Source of the DNA: Winogradskyella ursingii
GTDB lineage: Bacteria; Bacteroidota; Bacteroidia; Flavobacteriales; Flavobacteriaceae
Direction: 5' to 3'
NCBI RefSeq assembly: GCF_013403975.1
Contig: NZ_JABFDH010000001.1
Location: forward strand, 124,001 to 188,000
DNA length: 64,000 nt
Shown piece by piece: positions 57,845-64,000 of the stretch. The notes beneath the pieces were generated by a model that was given only the letters and a program-made list of their open reading frames with translations, did no database searches and was not told where the DNA came from. Position 1 is the stretch's first letter, and each line of letters opens with the position of its first letter. A program made the position numbers and the translations under genes.

Positions 57845-57876
57845 CAAAAAAACCCTGACGATAAACGTCAGGGTTA
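57845..57876 (-). terminator. Terminator between rpsP and rimM
   Basis: AACCCTGACG / CGTCAGGGTT, perfect 10-bp arms, 5-nt loop, T8 on the minus strand. Partial read-through probably sets the rpsP:rimM ratio. Confidence 0.85.
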
Positions 57877-57897
57877 AAAGTATAAAAATTAATTTTT

Positions 57898-58410
57898 TTA
57901 CTCTTCTTCGTTAGAGGCTTTTGCTTCTTCAGTTGCAGCTTCAGCAGTTTCTTCTTCTACAACTGGGGCATTTGCAGCAATACGAGCTTCGTTTACAGCT
58001 TTTTCAGCTTCTAGAGCTTTTGCTCTAGCATCTGCATCCGCTTTAGAAAGTCCGTCAGATTTTGCTTCAATTTTAGAAGTTTTTTCTTCTAACCAAGCGT
58101 TAAATTTCTTTTCAGCTTCTTCTTCGGTTAACGCTCCTTTTCTAACTCCACCAGCTAAATGGTTCTTTAGCATTGCACCTTTGTAAGATAAAATTGCTTT
58201 TGCTGTGTCAGTTGGTTGCGCACCATTTTGTAACCATGTTACCGCTCCGTCAACATCCAATTCGATAGTTGCAGGATTAGTGTTAGGATTGTAAGCACCT
58301 AGTTTCTCTAAGTATTTACCATCTCTTTTAGCGCGGGAATCCGCTGCTACGATCCAGTAGTAAGGTTTCCCTTTTTTACCGTGTCTTTGTAATCTGATTT
58401 TTACAGGCAT
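57898..58410 (-). CDS. rpsP: 30S ribosomal protein S16 with acidic C-terminal extension
   Basis: 170 aa, about twice the size of E. coli S16. Core MPVKIRLQRHGKKGKPYYWI and KYLEKLGAYNPN to about residue 80, then a second region conserved in Bacteroidota (GVRKGALTEEEAEKKFNAWL), and a repetitive Ala/Glu-rich tail. The tail probably extends from the body of the small subunit. Promoter TATCTTTG (58464-58457). Confidence 0.96.
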   Translation of the reverse strand: MPVKIRLQRHGKKGKPYYWIVAADSRAKRDGKYLEKLGAYNPNTNPATIELDVDGAVTWLQNGAQPTDTAKAILSYKGAMLKNHLAGGVRKGALTEEEAEKKFNAWLEEKTSKIEAKSDGLSKADADARAKALEAEKAVNEARIAANAPVVEEETAEAATEEAKASNEEE

Positions 58411-58424
58411 AATAATTAATTAGT

Positions 58425-58439
58425 GAGGTTCTCGACCTC
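58425..58439 (-). other. Short hairpin in the rpsP leader
   Basis: GAGGT / ACCTC (58425-58429, 58435-58439) in the 40-nt rpsP leader. Possibly a site for autoregulation by S16; the short stem is weak evidence. Confidence 0.3.
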
Positions 58440-58456
58440 TGTTATTAATGAGGGCG

Positions 58457-58485
58457 CAAAGATACTATAAAATTTTCATTCTCAA
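58457..58485 (-). promoter_or_regulatory. Promoter of rpsP
   Basis: TTG (58485-58483), 18-bp spacer, TATCTTTG (58464-58457), start near 58452. Confidence 0.6.
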
Positions 58486-58528
58486 CACTTAATCTACATC
58501 TTATATACTTCTGAAAATTATTATACTT

Positions 58529-58559
58529 TTGGCATTTCCGTTTCGTTATATTTGAAACG
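58529..58559 (+). promoter_or_regulatory. Promoter of the DUF6252-like gene with inverted repeat
   Basis: TATATTTG (58547-58554) with TTG at 58529-58531. CGTTTC (58539-58544) and GAAACG (58554-58559) flank the -7 box and could bind a repressor. Confidence 0.4.
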
Positions 58560-58581
58560 CTGATTAAACGAGATATTGCAG

Positions 58582-59073
58582 ATGAAAAAAATCTTTCTTT
58601 TATTCGTAACAAGCCTTCTATTTTTGAGCTGTGGTGATGAAGTTGAATTCAACTCACCTGCGTTTCAGGGCGATCGACAAAATCTACTTTGGAGAGCCGA
58701 TGATTTTTCGGCCACTGTAAATAGTAGCGGAGAATTGACTATAACAGGAAGCAACAATATCGAAACTGTTAATCTGCGTATACCACAAGTCATAGAAGGT
58801 ACTTTTGTCACTGGCGAAACAAATGAAATCGAAGCAGAATACATTGATGCTTTCGGTACTCGTTTTTCTACAAATAATAGACCTGACGAAAGCGTATCCT
58901 TATATCCAGAACTCGGTGAAATCATTATCGAAGAAATAGGAGGCACCAATTCTCGATTTACAGGATCATTCAGATTTCTTGCTTTTGATGAGACAGGTCT
59001 TAATTCCATAGGCTTTACAAATGGGGTTTTCTTCAAAGTTCCTTTAATTACAAATGGTGTGACGCCAGAATAG
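58582..59073 (+). CDS. DUF6252-like lipoprotein
   Basis: 163 aa from the ATG at 58582 (a TTG 6 bp earlier is possible). Lipobox FVTSLLFLSCGDE, then a beta-rich domain with NLLWRADDFSATVNSSGELTI and NSRFTGSFRFLAFDE, as in the small outer-membrane lipoproteins of Flavobacteriaceae called DUF6252. Function unknown. Confidence 0.7.
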   Translation: MKKIFLLFVTSLLFLSCGDEVEFNSPAFQGDRQNLLWRADDFSATVNSSGELTITGSNNIETVNLRIPQVIEGTFVTGETNEIEAEYIDAFGTRFSTNNRPDESVSLYPELGEIIIEEIGGTNSRFTGSFRFLAFDETGLNSIGFTNGVFFKVPLITNGVTPE

Positions 59074-59246
59074 CACCGTAAAAGCGCGTTCCAATATTTT
59101 ATAATTTCTTTTTCTGTTAAAGACCTTTAAGCCTATGTTAAAGATGTTAATTCATTCGAATTTCCTCTACTTAAACATTATATTATATTGATGTCAAACG
59201 ATAAGCATCGCAAAAGAAATTATTGAAATTAAAATGAACAAGAATT

Positions 59247-59696
59247 ATGAAGTATACAGAAGAAATTTCAAATAAGTTAAACGAATTATTAGTAAAAAAT
59301 TACGATGCCGAAAAAGGGTATCTTAATGCTATTGATAATGTAGATAGTAAAAGAGTAAAAATGTTCTTTAAAAGAATGGCTTCGGAAAGAAGCGAATTCG
59401 CTAAAGAATTGAGAACTGAAATTCTGCAATATGGTGAATTGCCAGAAGATTCAGGAAGTTTTAAAGGCACGATGCATAGAAACTGGATGAATCTGAAATC
59501 AACCTTTTCTTCAAATAACGAAGAAGCAATTATTGAAGAAACCATAAAAGGAGAAGAAGCGAGCTTGGAAGTGTATAACGATTTGCTCAAAGAAAGAAAT
59601 CTTCCGCCAAGTATTGATGCGTTGTTAGTAAAGCACAAAAATGCTATTCAAGCAGCGATTAATACAGAGAAAGTACACGAAGAGTTAGTATCCTAA
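59247..59696 (+). CDS. PA2169/DUF2383 four-helix-bundle protein
   Basis: 149 aa all-helical ferritin-like bundle: EISNKLNELLVKNYDAEKGY, FFKRMASERSEFAKELRTEI, GTMHRNWMNLKSTF and EETIKGEEASLEVYNDLLKE. Often stress-induced in other bacteria. No metal site is complete enough to claim oxidase activity. Confidence 0.85.
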   Translation: MKYTEEISNKLNELLVKNYDAEKGYLNAIDNVDSKRVKMFFKRMASERSEFAKELRTEILQYGELPEDSGSFKGTMHRNWMNLKSTFSSNNEEAIIEETIKGEEASLEVYNDLLKERNLPPSIDALLVKHKNAIQAAINTEKVHEELVS

Positions 59697-59716
59697 ACTA
59701 GCTATATATAATTTTG

Positions 59717-59747
59717 AAAGACCACGCATATCGCGTGGTTTTTTTAT
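59717..59747 (+). terminator. Terminator after the DUF2383 gene
   Basis: ACCACGC (59721-59727) / GCGTGGT (59733-59739) with a 5-nt loop, T7 after. Confidence 0.85.
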
Positions 59748-59825
59748 GTTCAAAACTCATGATAACTTCACTTTAAAAAAGTACAAATTCTACGTAATTT
59801 TATGGGCTAAATTTTAGTTGCTATT

Positions 59826-59920
59826 CTGTCATTTCGAGCGTAGTCGAGAAACTTCGAAAAGAACAGATTTACAGAGAAAAATTTACTTTCAAAACATTAC
59901 GACTATGCTCAACGTTACAG
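59826..59920. repeat. CGAGCGTAGTCGAG repeat pair
   Basis: CTGTCATTTCGAGCGTAGTC at 59826 and, 50 bp on, the diverged reverse copy CGACTATGCTCAACGTTACAG ending 59920. Confidence 0.65.
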
Positions 59921-60021
59921 TTTAGGTTTTCAGAGCACTCCGTTTCCACTTTGCGACTTAGCTCCCAATAACTATCGGGATTGCAAGAGAACATTTAATG
60001 ACAAACAATTCAATACAAAGA

Positions 60022-63000
60022 ATGTATTTAATATTCGACACCGAAACCACAGGATTACCAAAGCGTTGGGACGCACCAATTACAGACACGGACAATTGGC
60101 CACGATGCATACAAATTGCTTGGCAATTGCACGACGCTATGGGCAATTGTATAGACCATCAAGATTATTTGGTACAGCCAGACGGTTTCAACATTCCTTA
60201 TGATGCTGAGAAAATTCATGGTATTTCTACCGAACTGGCTCAAGAACAGGGAGTGTCACTCTCCGAGGTGTTAGAGAAATTCAACGAAGCGTTATCTAGA
60301 ACCAAATTTGTAGTCGGTCAAAATGTAAAGTTCGACTTAAATATTATGGGAGCGGAATTTGTGCGAGAAGAAGTCGCTAATCCACTTCAGGAACTTCCAG
60401 TGTTAGACACTTGTACCGAACATACGGCAGAATTATGTAAGATAGCCGGTGGTCGTTACGGTAAATTTAAGCTTCCAACGCTAACGGAACTGCATCAATT
60501 TTTATTTAATAAACCATTTGCTGAAGCGCACAACGCCACAGCCGATGTTGAGGCTACAACGCGATGCTTTTTGGAACTGATTCGCCGCCAGGAATACACC
60601 ACAGAACAACTCGATGTCCAGCCTGATTATTTCGAGAAGTTTTCAAAAGAAAATCCGTCTGAAATTCAGTTGATAGGCCTAAAACACATTAACCTTAAAA
60701 AGGCGAGTGCAAAGATAAACGCCAGACTGCAGAAAGAACAGATACAAGCCGTTCCTACTAAAGTTAACAAGGAAGCTGCCAAGCAATTAGCTGATGTAGA
60801 TTTTGTGCATTTACATAACCATTCGCAGTTTTCGATCTTGCAATCGACGATTAGCATTAAGGATTTGGTCAATGCTGCGGCAAAAGAAAATATGCCAGCC
60901 GTTGCGTTAACCGATCATGGCAATATGATGGGGGCATTTCATTTTGTAAGTGCCGTTTCCAATCATAACAAAAGTATAAAAGCGAAGCACCAAGAAGCTG
61001 AGGAAAATGGAGAAGCAAAAACAGGGCAACTCATAAAGCCAATCATCGGTTGTGAGTTTTTTGTGTGCGAAAACCACGAGGACAAAACACGAAAAGACAA
61101 TGGTTACCAAATTGTGCTTTTGGCTAAAAATAAAAAGGGGTATCATAACTTAGCAAAACTTTCTTCGGCTGCTTTTACGGATGGCTTCTATTACGTACCT
61201 CGAATTGATAAAAAACTAATCGAAAAATACAAAGAAGATTTAATCTGTCTCACTGGAAATCTGTATGGTGAAGTTCCTAGTAAAGTATTGAATGTAGGTG
61301 AAAACCAAGCCGAAGAAGCTTTGATTTGGTGGAAAGATACCTTTCAAGATGATTTGTATATCGAGCTCATGCGTCACGATCAGGAAGATGAAAACCGTGT
61401 AAACCCTGTTTTGATTCAATTTGCGCAAAAGCACGATGTAAAGCTTGTTGCTACAAACAACACCTACTATGTAGAACAAGAAAATGCTAACGCGCATGAT
61501 ATTTTACTCTGTGTAAAAGATGGAGAAAAGCAAGCGACTCCGATTGGTCGAGGGCGAGGTTACCGATATGGACTTCCAAATCAGGAATATTACTTTAAAT
61601 CATCCGAAGAAATGAAAGCATTGTTTCGAGATGTTCCTGAAGCGATTGTCAACATTCAAGACGTGGTTGATAAGATTGAACCTTTTGAATTAGCACGAGA
61701 TGTTTTGTTGCCTGCTTTCGATATTCCTGATGAGTTTAAATTTGAAGAAGACGAAGCCGATGGTGGCAAACGAGGAGAAAACGCCTATCTAAAACACCTC
61801 ACTTACGAAGGTGCAAAAAAGCGTTATGGCGAAATTACGGATGATATAAAAGAACGCCTCGATTTTGAATTGAGTGTTATTGAAAATACTGGCTATCCAG
61901 GTTACTTTTTGATTGTTGAAGACTTTATCCGGGAAGCCCGAAACATGGATGTTTCTGTTGGTCCTGGTCGTGGTTCGGCAGCTGGTTCGGTGGTTGCATA
62001 TTGTTTATGGATTACTAATATAGACCCGATTAAGTACGATTTGCTTTTTGAGCGTTTTCTCAATCCAGATCGTGTGAGTATGCCTGATATTGATATTGAT
62101 TTTGACGATGAAGGTCGTGGTCGGGTTATGCAATACGTAATTGACAAATACGGATCCAATCAAGTGGCACAAATTATCACTTACGGAACAATGGCAGCAA
62201 AATCCTCAATAAGAGATACAGCGCGTGTGCTGGATTTACCATTAGGTGATGCGGATAGGATTGCTAAATTAATTCCTACAATGTCCAAACTCGGTAAGAT
62301 TTTTGGTCTGGATGAAAAGCAATTGGCAAAAAAATTCCGTTCCGAGGATTTAGAAAAAGTAAACGAATTGCTGAATATTTCAGACGGTGAAGATTTACAA
62401 GCCGAAACCGTTAACCAAGCACGTATTTTGGAAGGTTCTGTTAGAAATACAGGAATTCATGCCTGTGGTGTTATAATTACACCAGGCGATATTACTAATT
62501 ATGTGCCAGTTTCCGTAGCAAAGGATTCTGATTTGTATGTGACACAATTTGATAACTCTGTGGTGGAAAGTGCAGGGTTGTTAAAAATGGATTTCTTGGG
62601 ATTAAAAACGCTGACTTTAATCAAAGACACGGTGAAAATCGTAAAAGCAAAACACGATATTACGCTTGACCCAGAGAATTTTCCGCTCGATGATGAAAAA
62701 ACCTACGAGTTATTCCAGCGTGGTGAAACAGTTGGTGTGTTTCAATATGAATCGCCTGGCATGCAAAAACACATGAAGAATCTGAAGCCAACGGTTTTTG
62801 ATGATTTAATTGCAATGAACGCTCTCTACCGCCCAGGTCCTATGGAATATATTCCAAGCTTTATTGCGCGTAAGCATGGTGATGAAGAGATTGTTTACGA
62901 TTTGCCAGAAATGGAAGAATACCTTAAGGAAACGTACGGCATTACGGTTTACCAAGAGCAAGTGATGCTGTTATCTCAAAAATTAGCTGATTTCACAAAA

Positions 63001-64000
63001 GGTGAAGCTGATGTTTTGAGAAAAGCGATGGGTAAAAAACAGATTGCGGTTTTGGATAAAATGAAACCAAAATTCATTGAACAAGCTGGTGCAAAAGGAC
63101 TTGACAAAGATAAATTGGAAAAAATATGGAAAGATTGGGAAGCCTTTGCGAGTTATGCCTTTAACAAATCGCACTCAACATGTTATGCATGGATTGCCTA
63201 CCAAACAGCCTATTTAAAAGCCCATTATCCAGCAGAATATATGGCTGCGGTACTGTCCAATAACATGAACGACATAAAATCCGTAACCTTCTTTATGGAA
63301 GAATGTAAAAGGATGCGCTTACCGGTTTTAGGACCAAGTGTAAATGAGAGTTACTATAAATTTTCGGTGAACAAAGACAATGCAGTTCGTTTTGGAATGG
63401 GAGCCATAAAAGGAGTAGGACATGGAGCCGTAAAAACCATTGTCGAAAACCGAAAAGAAAATGGGAATTACAAGTCTATTTTCGATTTGGCAAAGCGCAT
63501 TGATTTACGAGCAGCTAACAAAAAAGCTTTTGAAGGATTGGCTAATGCAGGTGGATTTGATTGTTGGCCGAACACACATCGCGCACAATATTTTGCACAT
63601 GACGGTGATGGTATTACATTTTTGGAAAAAGCTGTAAAATATGGTGCCAAGCATCAGGAAAATGAAAATTCAGCGCAAGTGAGTTTATTTGGTGAAGCGA
63701 GTGATGTGCAAATTGCAGAGCCTGTGGTGCCACCATGCGAAGATTGGGGAACGATGGAAAAATTATCTCGTGAAAAGGAGGTGGTTGGAATTTATATTTC
63801 GGGTCATCCGTTGGATGATTTTCAAATTGAAATGAAGAGTTTTTGCAACGGCACTATTGCGCATTTTAATAATTTGGAAGCTATCGTCAATCGTGAAATT
63901 ACCTTTGGTGGTGTGGTTACCGACGTACAGCATCGCGTAAGCAAACAGGGCAGAGGTTGGGCATTATTCACTATTGAAGATTATACCGATAGTTTTGAGT
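60022..64000 (+). CDS. dnaE: DNA polymerase III alpha subunit with fused DnaQ-like exonuclease (partial)
   Basis: 1326 codons from the ATG at 60022, open to the window end, C terminus missing. Order of domains: DEDDh 3'-5' exonuclease (FDTETTG with D6/E8, NVKFDLNIMG D105, HNATADVEAT H170/D175), residues 1-185; PHP domain from about 260 (VHLHNHSQFS, LTDHGNMMG), which keeps metal ligands; polymerase core with GPGRGSAAGSVVAY and the catalytic PDIDIDF at 688-694; NTGIHACGV; a tandem HhH; and the start of the OB fold (ITFGGVVTDVQHR). The exonuclease is at the N terminus, unlike PolC where it interrupts PHP. Replicative polymerase with built-in proofreading. Confidence 0.96.
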   Translation, partial: MYLIFDTETTGLPKRWDAPITDTDNWPRCIQIAWQLHDAMGNCIDHQDYLVQPDGFNIPYDAEKIHGISTELAQEQGVSLSEVLEKFNEALSRTKFVVGQNVKFDLNIMGAEFVREEVANPLQELPVLDTCTEHTAELCKIAGGRYGKFKLPTLTELHQFLFNKPFAEAHNATADVEATTRCFLELIRRQEYTTEQLDVQPDYFEKFSKENPSEIQLIGLKHINLKKASAKINARLQKEQIQAVPTKVNKEAAKQLADVDFVHLHNHSQFSILQSTISIKDLVNAAAKENMPAVALTDHGNMMGAFHFVSAVSNHNKSIKAKHQEAEENGEAKTGQLIKPIIGCEFFVCENHEDKTRKDNGYQIVLLAKNKKGYHNLAKLSSAAFTDGFYYVPRIDKKLIEKYKEDLICLTGNLYGEVPSKVLNVGENQAEEALIWWKDTFQDDLYIELMRHDQEDENRVNPVLIQFAQKHDVKLVATNNTYYVEQENANAHDILLCVKDGEKQATPIGRGRGYRYGLPNQEYYFKSSEEMKALFRDVPEAIVNIQDVVDKIEPFELARDVLLPAFDIPDEFKFEEDEADGGKRGENAYLKHLTYEGAKKRYGEITDDIKERLDFELSVIENTGYPGYFLIVEDFIREARNMDVSVGPGRGSAAGSVVAYCLWITNIDPIKYDLLFERFLNPDRVSMPDIDIDFDDEGRGRVMQYVIDKYGSNQVAQIITYGTMAAKSSIRDTARVLDLPLGDADRIAKLIPTMSKLGKIFGLDEKQLAKKFRSEDLEKVNELLNISDGEDLQAETVNQARILEGSVRNTGIHACGVIITPGDITNYVPVSVAKDSDLYVTQFDNSVVESAGLLKMDFLGLKTLTLIKDTVKIVKAKHDITLDPENFPLDDEKTYELFQRGETVGVFQYESPGMQKHMKNLKPTVFDDLIAMNALYRPGPMEYIPSFIARKHGDEEIVYDLPEMEEYLKETYGITVYQEQVMLLSQKLADFTKGEADVLRKAMGKKQIAVLDKMKPKFIEQAGAKGLDKDKLEKIWKDWEAFASYAFNKSHSTCYAWIAYQTAYLKAHYPAEYMAAVLSNNMNDIKSVTFFMEECKRMRLPVLGPSVNESYYKFSVNKDNAVRFGMGAIKGVGHGAVKTIVENRKENGNYKSIFDLAKRIDLRAANKKAFEGLANAGGFDCWPNTHRAQYFAHDGDGITFLEKAVKYGAKHQENENSAQVSLFGEASDVQIAEPVVPPCEDWGTMEKLSREKEVVGIYISGHPLDDFQIEMKSFCNGTIAHFNNLEAIVNREITFGGVVTDVQHRVSKQGRGWALFTIEDYTDSFE

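Larger units (their letters stand above)
59697..60021. other. 325-bp intergenic region before dnaE
   Basis: Contains the DUF2383 terminator (59717-59747) and a repeat pair (59826-59920). No ORF is recognised and no clear dnaE promoter. Confidence 0.5.

Noticed and set aside
58665-59036. 123-aa minus-strand ORF opposite the DUF6252-like lipoprotein
   Set aside because: The plus strand has a signal peptide, lipobox and promoter; the minus frame has none.
1-64000. tRNA or rRNA genes
   Set aside because: No acceptor/T-loop pairs or rRNA blocks were seen by eye; tRNAscan-SE and Infernal would settle this.

Overview
The window is a stretch of chromosome from a member of the Flavobacteriaceae (phylum Bacteroidota). 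The base composition is AT-rich. Two secreted proteins end in type IX secretion (Por) sorting domains. Promoters carry the Bacteroidota -7 box TAnnTTTG instead of a sigma70 -10 box, and Shine-Dalgarno sequences are mostly absent. Several gene neighbourhoods and families are typical of the phylum: ftsX / DUF3098 / uppP / truB, hemD with DUF4271, DUF3127, DUF4296, DUF4301, a bacterial GGGP synthase, and a DNA polymerase III alpha subunit with a fused exonuclease. I see no phage, insertion sequence, CRISPR array, rRNA or tRNA. Genus cannot be fixed by reading.

Layout. 1-3.4 kb: end of a serine hydrolase, two paralogous secreted coiled-coil proteins, an aminotransferase, a Vsr-like endonuclease and a DinB-like protein. 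3.4-6.3 kb: ahcY, a phosphopantetheinyl transferase and GGGP synthase. 6.3-12.3 kb: a probable thiamine-uptake locus (thiamine-binding protein, PnuC/PnuT transporter, NadR-like kinase, DUF4301 protein, ArfB-like factor), then a TPP riboswitch in front of a TonB-dependent receptor. 12.3-20.1 kb: greA, HIT protein, orphan histidine kinase, flavin reductase-like protein, DUF3127, aat, tag, a thioredoxin-like protein and a TonB-like protein. 20.1-23.3 kb: the ftsX-to-truB envelope cluster. 23.5-28.9 kb: leuS, ald and a membrane zinc protease. 29.2-34.5 kb: a T9SS cargo protein, an Lrp regulator, a saccharopine dehydrogenase family protein and pckA. 34.5-41.1 kb: hemD/DUF4271, a dolichyl-phosphate-mannose synthase-like enzyme, pyrC, a DUF4296 lipoprotein, an epimerase and tyrS. 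41.2-48.4 kb: YHS protein, LuxE-like ligase, T9SS cargo, a PhoB/PhoR pair, a glycosyltransferase, trmB, a LysE exporter and an alkyltransferase-like protein. 48.5-51.4 kb: an iron-sulfur module (Mrp, NifU-type scaffold, flavoprotein reductase, ferredoxin). 51.4-64 kb: phosphoesterase, lipase-like lipoprotein, DUF3050, glutaryl-CoA dehydrogenase-like enzyme, AI-2E permease, yfiC, rimM, rpsP, two small proteins and the start of dnaE.

Most of the window is ordinary housekeeping DNA. The parts most worth a second look are these. (1) In the thiamine locus a NadR-type P-loop kinase sits where other Bacteroidota carry a thiamine pyrophosphokinase, and the riboswitch commands only the outer-membrane receptor. 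(2) Five genes have a -33/-7 promoter pair placed so that transcription should begin at the start codon, which predicts leaderless mRNAs. (3) A perfect terminator-like hairpin lies between the greA promoter and its start codon. (4) A DUF3127 protein ends in an SSB-like interaction tip. (5) Several enzymes have altered motifs: Mrp without CxxC, Vsr without zinc cysteines, and an AGT homologue with Ala for Cys. (6) Families of short dispersed inverted repeats occupy many intergenic regions. All functions are read by eye from motifs and context; no database search was run.
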